DNA from: CAYSEW01 sp964430245
Lineage (GTDB): Bacteria; Bacteroidota; Bacteroidia; Flavobacteriales_D; Parvicellaceae
Assembly: GCA_964430245.1 (NCBI GenBank)
Contig: CAYSEW010000014.1
Span: 1 to 58,100 of the forward strand
Length of the DNA stretch: 58,100 nt
Reading direction: 5' to 3'
Part shown: positions 1 through 10,125 of the stretch, one piece after another
How positions within the stretch are numbered: position 1 is the first letter of the stretch
Layout: every line of letters starts with the position of its first letter
Made by a program: the position numbers and the translations under genes
The notes under the pieces: model-generated
What the model saw: the letters and a program-made list of their open reading frames with translations, nothing else
What the model was told of the DNA's origin: nothing
Database searches by the model: none

Positions 1-3000
1 CAGATGGAAACCAAGGTCCAGATGGAAACCAAGGACCCGATGGTAATCAAGGACCTGACGGAAACCAAGGCCCTGATGGTAATCAAGGACCCGATGGTAA
101 TCAAGGACTACAAGGCCCTGACGGAAACCAAGGACCTGACGGAAACCAAGGACCAGATGGAAACCAAGGACCAGACGGAAACCAAGGACCGGATGGTAAT
201 CAAGGACTACAAGGCCCTGACGGAAACCAAGGTCCTGACGGAAACCAAGGCCCTGATGGTAATCAAGGACCCGATGGTAATCAAGGACTACAAGGCCCTG
301 ACGGAAACCAAGGACCGGATGGAAACCAAGGACCGGATGGTAATCAAGGACCTGACGGAAACCAAGGACCGGATGGAAACCAAGGACTACAAGGCCCAGA
401 CGGTAATCAAGGTCCTGACGGAAACCAAGGACCCGATGGTAATCAAGGACTACAAGGCCCAGATGGTAATCAAGGACCTGACGGAAACCAAGGACCGGAT
501 GGAAACCAAGGACTACAAGGCCCAGACGGTAATCAAGGTCCTGACGGAAACCAAGGACCCGATGGTAATCAAGGACTACAAGGCCCAGATGGTAATCAAG
601 GACCTGATGGAAACCAAGGACCCGATGGAAATCAAGGACTACAAGGCCCAGACGGAAACCAAGGACCGGATGGAAACCAAGGACCGGATGGAAACCAAGG
701 ACCTGATGGAAACCAAGGAATAGATGGTAATCAAGGCCCAGACGGAAATCAAGGACCAGATGGTAACCAAGGCCCAGATGGTAATCAAGGCCCTGATGGA
801 AACCAAGGACCCGATGGTAATCAAGGACTACAAGGTCCTGATGGAAACCAAGGACCCGATGGTAATCAAGGACTACAAGGCCCAGACGGTAATCAAGGCC
901 CTGATGNNNNNNNNNNNNNNNNNNNNNNNNNNNNNNNNNNNNNNNNNNNNNNNNNNNNNNNNNNNNNNNNNNNNNNNNNNNNNNNNNNNNNNNNNNNNNN
1001 NNNNNNGTAATCAAGGCCCTGATGGAAACCAAGGACCCGATGGAAATCAAGGACTACAAGGCCCAGATGGTAATCAAGGCCCTGATGGAAACCAAGGACC
1101 CGATGGAAATCAAGGACTACAAGGTCCTGACGGAAACCAAGGCCCTGATGGAAATCAAGGACCCGATGGAAATCAAGGACTACAAGGTCCTGACGGAAAC
1201 CAAGGCCCTGACGGAAATCAAGGACCGGATGGCAACCAAGGTCTTGACGGAAACCAAGGAATAGATGGTAATCAAGGCCCAGATGGAAACCAAGGACCCG
1301 ATGGTAGTCCTGGTGCAGATCTTCCTGGAACTTCAGGCCAGACTATTAGACATAATGGTACAGATTGGGTAGCTAATTCTACTTTATATAATGATGGAAC
1401 AAATATTGGAATTGGTGATGCTACTCCAGATAATAAATTAGATGTTGAATTTGGTACTATTACAACTGGTGATCAAATAGTTGGAAGAACAAATTTTGTC
1501 CATGGGTCAGGAACTGGAACTGCAAACGTAACTTCATTTCAAGGAAGTGCAAGGACTAATTCATGGGGAGGTACAGCTAATTTAATTGGTTTACACGGCT
1601 TGGGAGAAAATGTTGCAAGTGGTGGTTCAATGACTTCAACTATTACAGGTGTAAGAGGTGAGTCTATTGGTTCTACTTTTGGTACCTCGACTTCTATTGG
1701 TGGTTTTTTTACTGCATCTGGTTCTGATATTAATTTTGCCTTACAAACTGATTTAGGTACAATTAGATTTGGTGATTTGTCAGGATCAGGAAATAGAATG
1801 GTAATTGCAGATTCAGATGGTGACCTTTCCACTCTAGCTTTACCAACAGATGATCAGAATTTAACTGGAGCTACTTTAACTGGTACAACATTACAAATTG
1901 ATATTGAAGACGGATCATCGGCTAGTGTTAATTTAGCTTCATTACAAGACGGAACAGGAACAGATAATCAAACATTATCCTTAAACTCATTAAATCAATT
2001 ATCAATAAGCGGAGGTAATTCAGTAGATTTATCATCACTTAATGATGAAGATTGGACTGTCGGAACAGGTGTTGTTTATAATACAACTGATGCAATTGGC
2101 ATAGGAACTACAGCACCGGTTTTAGATTTTTCTTTAGGTCAAGATAAAGTATTATCTCTTGGGGGTAATGCTACAAACGATGCAACTGCAGGTTCTATCT
2201 ATTTTCTTGAAGATGCAGATATTTTTGGTAGCGAAACTAGTTTTTGTGGTTTTAGCATATCTCATGACGGTGACGATAACGCTTTATTTATTTATGCAGG
2301 ATGTAATACTCCAAATCAAATCGCAAAATTTGATAGAACAAATGGACTTACCTTGTCTACTGGTGCATCTGTCAATGAGTTTTCTATTGATGGAACATTG
2401 GCTGGTAACAGCGATTTCGTAGTTCCTACTGAAAAAGCTGTTAAAACATATGTGGATGCACTCAATAATTCAGATAATCTTGGTGATCATACGGCTACTC
2501 AAAACATAGAATTAAATGATAATTACTTAAGTAATGATGGGGGTAGTGAAGGAATGAAAATTGATGATTCTGGAAATGCTTATTTTTATGATCATGTAGC
2601 AGCTCCTGTAGATGGATGGAATTATGGAACCAATAAGACTGTACAAACAATAACTCCAGCAGATTTAAAACAACGAGATGAATCTGTATATTTAGTAGGA
2701 TGGAGTTTTAGTACAGGAACTACTACTGGATCTTCCTATTTCACATATCGTAACGAATGTTATGTTGCTTATCCGATACCTTATGGTTATACACCATCAA
2801 GAATATATTTAAATTTTGCAGGAGATGGTCCACAACACGGATTTACGGTTTGGGCGTCCCCTGTAAATGCAAATTTAACAGCATTTAACTTAATCAATAC
2901 AAGTAGTAATACAACAGGTTGGTATAATCTTTCTTTATCTTCTAGTGCTACCCTTGCAGCTGGTTATTATATATGGATAAAAATGGACGAAGGAGGTCTG

Positions 3001-3054
3001 GGAGATTTTAAATTTTCAGGAGGTATGATAGAATATACTAGAAATGGATGGTGA
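1..3054 (+). CDS. Collagen-like repeat surface protein, 5' end outside window, interrupted by assembly gap
   Basis: The protein begins before the window. From base 3 to the gap the reading frame is a continuous Gly-X-Y collagen-type repeat whose basic unit is GPDGNQGPDGNQGLQ (15 residues, 45 bp) with variable numbers of GPDGNQ blocks; about 100 triplets are visible before the gap and about 34 after it. After base 1320 the repeat gives way to a beta-rich C-terminal region of roughly 575 residues starting with SGQTIRHNGTDWVANSTLYN, a type of sequence seen in Bacteroidota tail-fibre-like or adhesin proteins, with NIGIGDATP and AIGIGTTAP motifs. I see no T9SS sorting domain or endosialidase chaperone at the end. 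The collagen frame is codon phase 3 before the gap and phase 1 after it, so the true gap length is not 100. A role as an extended cell-surface or secreted fibre is inferred. Confidence 0.85.
3..1314 (+). repeat. Collagen-type 45-bp tandem repeat (Gly-X-Y)
   Basis: Near-identical units encode GPD, GNQ and GLQ triplets. X is mostly Pro, Asn or Leu and Y is Asp or Gln. DNA identity between units is very high, with differences mostly at third positions (gat/gac, aat/aac, gga/ggt/ggc). The array is broken by the run of N at 907-1006, so copy number is unknown. Because of the skewed composition a second frame (METKD... type) is also open over several hundred bases; it is a by-product of the repeat. 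Confidence 0.95.
907..1006. other. Assembly gap, 100 N of unknown true length
   Basis: There are exactly 100 N, a conventional placeholder for a gap of unknown size. The collagen frame requires the missing length to be 2 modulo 3, whereas 100 is 1 modulo 3, so the placeholder is wrong by at least one base. The gap sits inside the 45-bp repeat, which is a typical place for assembly collapse. Confidence 0.98.
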
Positions 3055-3074
3055 TAATTTAACCTTAGTATATT

Positions 3075-3095
3075 ATTGATTAATCCTTAATCAAT
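3075..3095. terminator. Possible bidirectional terminator hairpin between convergent genes
   Basis: A perfect 9-bp inverted repeat (ATTGATTAA, 3-base loop, TTAATCAAT) lies between the collagen gene and the convergent nuclease gene and overlaps the nuclease stop codon. It is very AT-rich and has no clear U-tract on either side, so the terminator call is weak. Confidence 0.35.
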
Positions 3096-4348
3096 GTAAT
3101 GGCTTTTTCATTCTCTATACTCATCGAAGGTGTGCCCTTATTTTCAGTAATGATACCTTTAACACAGATTTTTTTACCCATTAAATATTCATGAGGAAGG
3201 TAGCTGAAGTTACTAGAGTTACTTTCCCATATTGTAATGGAAAAAATCTGCTTTGGAAATGATTTATCCAGGTTAATAAATATATGTCCGTTTTTAGAAA
3301 GATGAGTGCTGACTACTGTGCCGCAAATTTCAACTTTTTTACCCATGTCTATAAATTGTCTGGCCTGTATGGTATTATAGCATCCTTTTGGAAGCTCATT
3401 TTCTGCTATTGGAGGAAAATCATTTTTTCTTTTTTCAGGAAGCCAGTCTTTAATATTTAATTGACTTTCTAGTCTATTTTCAAGCTCATCATCCAATTGA
3501 TGTAAAAAGTCGATAGTTGTAATCTTTTCAATTTCATCGATACTGGTAGCATAGTATTCTACAGGATAGATTAATTCTTCATGTGGCATTAGGTAACCTA
3601 TGGCTAATTCGTTTTTTAGATCCACAACGATCTTATAGAATTGTTCAGGAATACTTAAACCATTAATGCTTCTTTTTATTTTGGGAAGATCCTCCTTAAG
3701 GACAGGTCCTGTAAATACAAAAACAGCTTGATTGTTCTCATAAACATAAGACCTTACCATGTCTTCAAGATTTGCCCACCCTTTCCTGTTGAAGTCTGCT
3801 ATTTGTGGAGACATGTTCGAATAAAAATAGGATTCAGATAATGCTTTTTTAGACCAACGAAAATCTGCTGAAGGGGCAAGGTGACCTCTGTCGTATCCAA
3901 ATCCATCGTAATGGTATTTTTTATTATGATCTTTCGTGTTTTCTTTTAATTTCTTTAAGAAATAATCTTTTTCTTCGGCAGTTCCGGTTTTAATAAGCGT
4001 ATCAATTCTAAAATCATTGGTTCTTCCTACTTTGCCGTCAATGATGTTGGTAGATATCATATGTGCTACCCACTTGGCTTGCTCATGTTCTTCACTGTAA
4101 ACCAGGTACATGGCTTTGTGCTGGATGAGTGTTTCATTACTTTTGATTGCTGGTAAAACTTTGCTTTTTATTTGATCACGTATATCTTTCAGTTCTAGTT
4201 CTTCCAGTATTGCTTTTAAGCTGTCTTTTTTTTGATCCAATAAATCGATATCCTTTTTAATCTTTTGGACATTCAGAGTTTCCTCTTGAGAATAAATATT
4301 ATTTAAGCATAATATTATGAATAGATATTTTACAATTAATTGTGTCAT
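3080..4348 (-). CDS. Secreted DNA/RNA non-specific endonuclease (NUC1/Serratia type) with C-terminal OB-fold
   Basis: The 422-residue protein starts with a signal peptide ending near NNIYSQEE. Residues about 25-65 are helical and charged. The nuclease domain covers about 85-300 and carries the family signature DRGH at 153-156 (general-base His156), followed by SNMSPQ and an Asn at about 187 expected to bind the metal. The C-terminal 95 residues (CYNTIQ...KKVEICGTVV...) look like a nucleic-acid-binding OB-fold, a pairing common in Bacteroidota exported nucleases. The product should degrade DNA and RNA outside the cytoplasm. Its ATG overlaps the stop of the upstream beta-lactamase-like gene as ATGA, so the two are probably translationally coupled. 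Confidence 0.87.
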   Translation of the reverse strand: MTQLIVKYLFIILCLNNIYSQEETLNVQKIKKDIDLLDQKKDSLKAILEELELKDIRDQIKSKVLPAIKSNETLIQHKAMYLVYSEEHEQAKWVAHMISTNIIDGKVGRTNDFRIDTLIKTGTAEEKDYFLKKLKENTKDHNKKYHYDGFGYDRGHLAPSADFRWSKKALSESYFYSNMSPQIADFNRKGWANLEDMVRSYVYENNQAVFVFTGPVLKEDLPKIKRSINGLSIPEQFYKIVVDLKNELAIGYLMPHEELIYPVEYYATSIDEIEKITTIDFLHQLDDELENRLESQLNIKDWLPEKRKNDFPPIAENELPKGCYNTIQARQFIDMGKKVEICGTVVSTHLSKNGHIFINLDKSFPKQIFSITIWESNSSNFSYLPHEYLMGKKICVKGIITENKGTPSMSIENEKAITLIKD

Positions 4349-5463
4349 TTAACAATCTCTTTAATGATTTTACTACTAATCTTATCAGGTAAATGTTTTC
4401 CTGTATTTTCATTCATTTGCATATTAGATAGAATAACTAATCCAATTTTATCTTTATCAGAAATAAAAGTAAAAGAGCTATATCCTCCAGTTGCACCATT
4501 GTGCCAATGAATTAAATCCTCCTCTTTTTTTACACATCCCCAACCCATAGCCTGCATACTATAGTCACCTTTATAGGTTATTTCTTTTTGAAGGTCAAAT
4601 ACCTCATTTTGCTGAAAATTAGCCAATAAAAACTTGGTCATGTCCTTAACAGAAGAAAATATTCCACCGCATGGTGAAAGTATATTAAACTCCCAATTTG
4701 ATGTTGTTTTTCCAGAAGTATCCAGGCCTTTTATTATGTTTAAAGAAATATTTTTTAAGATACTTGTAGAGTTTTCCATTTCTAGTGGTAAAAATATTTT
4801 TTCTTGCAATAACCTTTCATAGCTTTTGTTGTAAATTTTTGTTAGAGTATATCCTAGTAATCCTGCACCAAGATTGGAATATAATTTTTTAGATCCAGGT
4901 TCAAATAAAAGCGCATTATCATATTTTAGATAACCTATTAAAAGTCCTTCTGTATATCCTGCATAAGGATTAAAGGGGTCAAAGTTATTTTGATATAAAA
5001 TATTACCAGGTATTCTTAAAAGTCCAGAAGTATGATTGGAAAGCATTAATAGATTGATCTTTTTTCCATCTTTTATTTTAAATGAAAGGTATTTATTGAT
5101 AGAAGTCTCTTTTTTAACTTTCCCCTCTATTAAGGCATGCGCAAGAAGGGTAGAAGTAAACACTTTGGAAATAGAACCTATTTCAAAAATAGAATCTGTA
5201 TTGTTTTTTACAATTAGCTCATTGTTTTGCTTAATGTATCCAAGATAGAAAACAGAATCATTTTTAATAAAAGCCATTGAAAGCTGAGCCTGCTCGGGCA
5301 TTTCTTCTATCTGGTCAAAAATTATCTTTTTAATGGATGGGTCAATCAGCTCATCCGCTAATTCAGGTTGTATATAAGTTTGGGAAATAGTATAATGCTG
5401 GAAAAGACATAAAATAAAAACAATGGATACTCTACTTTTTATATAGTTAAAAATAACAGGCAT
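4345..5463 (-). CDS. Serine hydrolase of the class C beta-lactamase / penicillin-binding family
   Basis: The 372-residue protein has an N-terminal hydrophobic export segment (about 10-27). The three active-site motifs of this family are present: SxxK as SISK (nucleophile Ser97, Lys100), YxN as YSN (195-197), and HxG as HNG (321-323) in place of the KTG box. Length and motif spacing fit family S12 (beta-lactamase PF00144), which includes class C beta-lactamases, D,D-peptidases and esterases; which of these applies cannot be read from the sequence. It is the first gene of a two-gene unit with the downstream nuclease and is divergent from the T9SS protein at 5525. Substrate is not assigned. Confidence 0.85.
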   Translation of the reverse strand: MPVIFNYIKSRVSIVFILCLFQHYTISQTYIQPELADELIDPSIKKIIFDQIEEMPEQAQLSMAFIKNDSVFYLGYIKQNNELIVKNNTDSIFEIGSISKVFTSTLLAHALIEGKVKKETSINKYLSFKIKDGKKINLLMLSNHTSGLLRIPGNILYQNNFDPFNPYAGYTEGLLIGYLKYDNALLFEPGSKKLYSNLGAGLLGYTLTKIYNKSYERLLQEKIFLPLEMENSTSILKNISLNIIKGLDTSGKTTSNWEFNILSPCGGIFSSVKDMTKFLLANFQQNEVFDLQKEITYKGDYSMQAMGWGCVKKEEDLIHWHNGATGGYSSFTFISDKDKIGLVILSNMQMNENTGKHLPDKISSKIIKEIVK

Positions 5464-5524
5464 ATTTTTTATAAATTTAACGTCTTTAAAAATACAGAAT
5501 AAGATATCACATGAATATTAAATT

Positions 5525-8383
5525 ATGAAAAACTTATTGCTACTCTGTTTGTTATTTATTTGTTTTTCTGTGAATTCTCAGTCCTTACAATGGTCAGTAT
5601 TTACAGATTCCGTACCAACTTTGTCATCTCCTAGAGCAGCTGACCTAAATAACGATGGTATTTTAGATATTGTACTTGGGGCAGGTACCGATTCTACCTA
5701 TAGTAATTATGGAATTATGGCTTTTGACGGTGTTACGGGTAATAATTTATGGACGCTACCAGCTACTGATGAAGTTTTTGGGAGTGCTATTTTTAATGAT
5801 GTGAATGCAGATAATATTCCAGATGTTTTTATAGGTGGAAGAAATGCGCAATACTACGCTATTGATGGATCAAATGGAAATATACTTTGGGAAGCTTTTC
5901 CTCAAGGTACTGGTTTAAATCCAGTAGATAGTGGTTTGTATAATTTTTATAATGGTCAAATCATCCCAGATCAGAACGGAGACCTTATTAATGATGTGTT
6001 GGTAGCAAATGGAGGAGATCATAATGCCAATCCTTGGGACCCAAGACCTCCAGGTCATTTAATGGTATTGGATGGCACTAATGGGAATGTTCTTGCAAAA
6101 GCAGTTATGCCAGATAGTAATGAGACTTATTGTTCACCAATAGTTGCTGATCTTAAGAATAATGGAGTTTTATATGTTATTTATGGAACTGGAGGTGAGC
6201 ATCATGGTGGTTCAATTTGGGTTGCAGATCTAGCCAATGGGTTAATGAACAATGATCTGACAGGTTCTTTAGCATTGGCTACGCATCCGTCAAAAGGATT
6301 CATTGCTCCTGCATCAGTAGGTGATTTTTCAGGTGCTGGATACCTAGATATTATTGTCCAATCATTTGCTGGTACTATTTATCGTTTCGATGGAAGTAAT
6401 TTTTCCCAGAAATGGTCGGTTACTATTCCTAACACTGAGTCAAGCGCTGCTCCAGTAATAGGAAATTTCCATGGGGGTGATCTAATGCCAGATGTTTTTG
6501 CTGTTGCTTATAAAGGGACAGCGCCAACTTATTTTGATTTTTATCAGGTGATGATTAATGGAACTACTGGAAACATTGAATGGATAGATAGTATTGGTGA
6601 CATGCACTATGCATCAGCTAATGCATTTGATGCGAATGATGATGGAAGGGATGAAGTGTTAGTTTCTTTAAATAATAATATTGGTCATTTTGAACATGAA
6701 TTAGTTTTGATCGATTTTCAAAACGATCAGGTGACGTCCTATTTTCAATCTAATGGAGGAGCTAATATTGCAAGTACTCCATATGTAGGTGATTTAGATA
6801 ACAACAATAAATTAGATATAGTATATACATATAGAGCAGATAGTATTAATCCTGGGGCGTGGAATGGCATGTACACAGAGCAGGTTCAAACATCGATGTG
6901 GATTCCTATTTCAGGAATTGCTTGGGGTGGGTATATGGGAACTCATTACGATGGTCATTATAATTTTACTAGTACAGATTGTGGAACAGGTAGTATCATC
7001 AGCTCGTTAAATATTACCAATCCAAGCTGTAATGGGTTTTCTGATGGAATTGTTTCTGTAAATACACTCAATGGAACACCACCATTTACTTATCTATGGT
7101 CCGATGGCTCTGTAAATGACAGTTTAATAAATGTTCCTGCAGGTACCTATAAAGTAATTGTAAGCGATGCAGCAGGTTGTTATGAAATAAGGTCGGTAAC
7201 TCTTAATGATCCTTATGTGATAAGTTTTGGAGCTATTCAACATAATTTATGTGAGGGAGACTCCATAGGAATGGCCACTTTAAGTAGCTCAGGTTGTCCT
7301 TGTATGTTCAGTACTTGTACTTATTTATGGGAGAATGGTGATAGTACTAAAAACACTTCTGGCTTAAGTGCCGGATATTGGAGCGTTGTTATCACACACA
7401 TGGATGGTTGTGTAGTTGTTGATTCAGTAGAGATCTTTGATGGAATACCTGTAATTGATAGTAGCTGGGTTATTCACCCCAATTGTTACAATATTAATGA
7501 TGGTAGTATTCAATTGTTTCCAAACGACACTGTTTTCACTGCCTTTGATTGGAGTACTGGAGATAATGGCTCTTCCATTGTTAATCTTTCTCCAGGAAAC
7601 TATGCTGTTGCTGTAGATAATTTAAATTGTTATGATTCATTGTATTTTACCATAGAACCTGCAGATAGTATTTTTATTTCTGCATCCCATTCAAATGTCC
7701 TTTGCTATGGTAATGCAGATGGAACAATTACCTTAAATGCTCTAGGTGGTACACCAGGATATAGTTATATGATAAATGGTGTTGGAAATATGGTAAATAC
7801 TTTTAGTTCTCTTGTGCCTGGGAATTATGCTGTTCATGTTGTCGATTCTCTTGGTTGCATTTCAGATACAATAGATATTTTAATTACCGAGCCTTCAGAA
7901 TTAAATGGTGTATCAAATTCATCGCCAGAAACTGATAATGGTTGGAACGATGGAACAGCTACAATTACTCCTTCTGGGGGAATGTCTCCTTATAATTATC
8001 TATGGAATGATCCATCATCACAAACAAATTCAACTGCAACAGGTCTTAGTACAGGTGATTATATAGTAATGGTAACAGATGATAATGGGTGTATATTTTC
8101 AGATACTGTTAATGTTGGATCAACTACTTTTATCGATGATAATGGAAATGAAATTTATATTAAAGTATACCCAAATCCTATTATAGAAAATGTAACTATT
8201 GAGACTAATTTTACCAAAGAATATCATCTAAGTCTTTATGATCTATCTGGTAAATTGATTGAAAAGATAGAGGGTTTGAAGGGAGTTTCTGAAATACAAA
8301 GAAAGTTATTGCCTTCGGGAATGTATATGTTGTCAGTGGAATTGGATGACAATCAGTTTAATTATCCAGTAATCATTGAATAA
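5525..8383 (+). CDS. T9SS-secreted protein with FG-GAP/propeller repeats, five SprB-type repeats and a type A sorting domain
   Basis: The 952-residue protein has a clear signal peptide (cut near SVNSQS). Residues about 25-480 hold blade-like repeats of the FG-GAP/VCBS type with Ca-binding-like motifs such as DLNNDGILD, DVNADNIPD and DLDNNNKLD, forming a predicted beta-propeller. Residues about 495-860 contain five SprB-like repeats, each with a Cys near the start, NG.SDG or NADGT, a YLW or similar core, and GxYxVxVxDxxGC at the end. The last 80 residues (KVYPNPIIENVTIE... LPSGMYMLSVE) are a T9SS type A sorting domain, so the protein should be exported through the type IX system and attached to or released from the surface. 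A role in adhesion or polymer binding is inferred only from architecture. Confidence 0.88.
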   Translation: MKNLLLLCLLFICFSVNSQSLQWSVFTDSVPTLSSPRAADLNNDGILDIVLGAGTDSTYSNYGIMAFDGVTGNNLWTLPATDEVFGSAIFNDVNADNIPDVFIGGRNAQYYAIDGSNGNILWEAFPQGTGLNPVDSGLYNFYNGQIIPDQNGDLINDVLVANGGDHNANPWDPRPPGHLMVLDGTNGNVLAKAVMPDSNETYCSPIVADLKNNGVLYVIYGTGGEHHGGSIWVADLANGLMNNDLTGSLALATHPSKGFIAPASVGDFSGAGYLDIIVQSFAGTIYRFDGSNFSQKWSVTIPNTESSAAPVIGNFHGGDLMPDVFAVAYKGTAPTYFDFYQVMINGTTGNIEWIDSIGDMHYASANAFDANDDGRDEVLVSLNNNIGHFEHELVLIDFQNDQVTSYFQSNGGANIASTPYVGDLDNNNKLDIVYTYRADSINPGAWNGMYTEQVQTSMWIPISGIAWGGYMGTHYDGHYNFTSTDCGTGSIISSLNITNPSCNGFSDGIVSVNTLNGTPPFTYLWSDGSVNDSLINVPAGTYKVIVSDAAGCYEIRSVTLNDPYVISFGAIQHNLCEGDSIGMATLSSSGCPCMFSTCTYLWENGDSTKNTSGLSAGYWSVVITHMDGCVVVDSVEIFDGIPVIDSSWVIHPNCYNINDGSIQLFPNDTVFTAFDWSTGDNGSSIVNLSPGNYAVAVDNLNCYDSLYFTIEPADSIFISASHSNVLCYGNADGTITLNALGGTPGYSYMINGVGNMVNTFSSLVPGNYAVHVVDSLGCISDTIDILITEPSELNGVSNSSPETDNGWNDGTATITPSGGMSPYNYLWNDPSSQTNSTATGLSTGDYIVMVTDDNGCIFSDTVNVGSTTFIDDNGNEIYIKVYPNPIIENVTIETNFTKEYHLSLYDLSGKLIEKIEGLKGVSEIQRKLLPSGMYMLSVELDDNQFNYPVIIE

Positions 8384-8400
8384 TCTTTTCAATTATTTAA

Positions 8401-10125
8401 ATGAAGCTAATTATTGAATTAAAATTCTTGTCCAAATTTTTTGGTTTTCCTTTACTATTTGTGCTAATTGTTTCTTGCAGTGAAAATACTGTCAAAGTAA
8501 ATAATCAATTAAACTTAGGTCTTGTTGCTGATTCCTGTATGGTTGTATCTGCACATCCATTAGCTAGTAAGGTGGGGGTAGATATTATGAAAAAGGGAGG
8601 TAATGCAATAGATGCAGCAATTGCTGTTCAATTTGCTTTAGCGGTTGTGCATCCTAGTGCAGGAAATATTGGGGGAGGAGGGTTTATGGTATTACGTCTC
8701 AATAATGGAGATATTAATACTCTTGACTTTAGAGAAACTGCTCCTTTGTCTGCACACAGAGATCTGTATTTAGACTCAGCAGGAGAGGTAATAGAAGGAC
8801 TTAGCTTGGATGGTCATTTAGCAGCTGGTGTGCCAGGAACGGTAGATGGAATGTGGGAAGCTTACAATAAATATGGTACTTTAACTTGGAAAGAATTAAT
8901 TCAGCCTTCAATAGATCTTGCTTTAAATGGATTTGTGCTTACACAATTGGAAGCTGATGGGTTGAATTATTATGTTGAACAGAAGTCATTATATAATTCT
9001 GTAGATCCATTATATATATCAGCTAAAAAATGGAAAAAAGGCGATTCACTGTTTCTAAAAGATCTTGCACTTACATTACAATTGATTAGGGATAAAAAAA
9101 GAGATGGTTTTTATAGTGGAGAGGTTGCAGATAAGATTGTAAATGAGATGAATAGAGCTGGAGGGATTATTTCCTATGAAGATTTGAGTTCATATAAAAG
9201 TGAATGGAGAAAGCCGATCACAGGTAATTATAAAGATTATAAGCTGATATCTATGTCGCCACCTTCTAGTGGAGGTATCTGCTTATTTCAAATGCTTAAG
9301 ATGATTGAGCCTTATCCGCTAAAAGATTGGGGATTTCACTCTGTTAAGTCAATTCATTTAATGACTGAAGTAGAGAGAAGGTCATTTGCAGATCGAGCAG
9401 AATATTTAGGAGATCCTGATTTTGTAAAGATTTCAAATGGGTTATTGGATAGTTTGTATTTGCTGAATAAAATGAAAAATTTTAAGGCCAAAGAAGCAAG
9501 CTTAAGTGCATCAATCTTTCCTGGAGACCCATTGCCATATGAGAGCAATGAAACCACTCACTTTTCTATAATAGACCCTTATGGAAGCGCAGTTTCTATT
9601 ACTACAACTTTAAATGCTTCTTATGGATCTGGAGTAATGGTCGCAGGAGCAGGATTTTTATTGAACAACGAAATGGATGATTTTAGCGCTAAGCCTGGCT
9701 CTCCTAATCTATATGGGTTAGTTGGAGGTGAAGCCAATGCAATACAGCCTCAAAAAAGGATGTTAAGCTCAATGACCCCTACCATTATTGAAAAGGATGA
9801 TGAATTATTTATGGTTGTAGGAACTCCTGGTGGCTCTACAATCATTACTGGAGTTTTTCAAACCATTGTTAATGTGATTGAATTTGGTCTTTCCATGCAA
9901 CAAGCAGTTGCTGAAGGGAGGTTCCATCATCAATGGTTGCCAGATCATATTAAAATTGAAAAGGATCGATTCAATAAAGAAAATATGGAATCTTTAATTA
10001 AAATAGGTCATCAATTCAAAGAAGTTAATTCTATGAATAGGATAGATGCAATTTTGGTTTTGCCTGACGGTAAGTATGAGGGAGGTGCAGACCCTAGAGG
10101 AGATGATAAAGCAATTGGATTTTGA
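8401..10125 (+). CDS. ggt: Gamma-glutamyltransferase, lipoprotein
   Basis: The enzyme transfers or hydrolyses the gamma-glutamyl group of glutathione and related compounds in the periplasm or at the outer membrane. Residues 1-26 form a lipoprotein signal with Cys26 (VLIVSC). The GGT hallmarks are present: NAIDAAIA, GNIGGGGFM, FRETAP, and the autoprocessing site, where Thr385 in NETTHFSI would become the N-terminal nucleophile of the small subunit; LNNEMDDF and GTPGGST follow downstream. The length of 574 is normal. The TGA stop overlaps the TTG start of the next gene by four bases, which suggests coupling with the sulfotransferase-like gene. Confidence 0.95.
   Translation: MKLIIELKFLSKFFGFPLLFVLIVSCSENTVKVNNQLNLGLVADSCMVVSAHPLASKVGVDIMKKGGNAIDAAIAVQFALAVVHPSAGNIGGGGFMVLRLNNGDINTLDFRETAPLSAHRDLYLDSAGEVIEGLSLDGHLAAGVPGTVDGMWEAYNKYGTLTWKELIQPSIDLALNGFVLTQLEADGLNYYVEQKSLYNSVDPLYISAKKWKKGDSLFLKDLALTLQLIRDKKRDGFYSGEVADKIVNEMNRAGGIISYEDLSSYKSEWRKPITGNYKDYKLISMSPPSSGGICLFQMLKMIEPYPLKDWGFHSVKSIHLMTEVERRSFADRAEYLGDPDFVKISNGLLDSLYLLNKMKNFKAKEASLSASIFPGDPLPYESNETTHFSIIDPYGSAVSITTTLNASYGSGVMVAGAGFLLNNEMDDFSAKPGSPNLYGLVGGEANAIQPQKRMLSSMTPTIIEKDDELFMVVGTPGGSTIITGVFQTIVNVIEFGLSMQQAVAEGRFHHQWLPDHIKIEKDRFNKENMESLIKIGHQFKEVNSMNRIDAILVLPDGKYEGGADPRGDDKAIGF

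Noticed and set aside
4..723. Open frame of METKD/MVIKD repeats and its continuation to the gap
   Set aside because: It is the +1 shadow of the collagen repeat. The GPDGNQ frame is continuous from base 3 and connects with the same protein after the gap.
3..1314. Regular direct repeats suggesting a CRISPR array
   Set aside because: The repeats have no unique spacers, are in frame and encode Gly-X-Y triplets.
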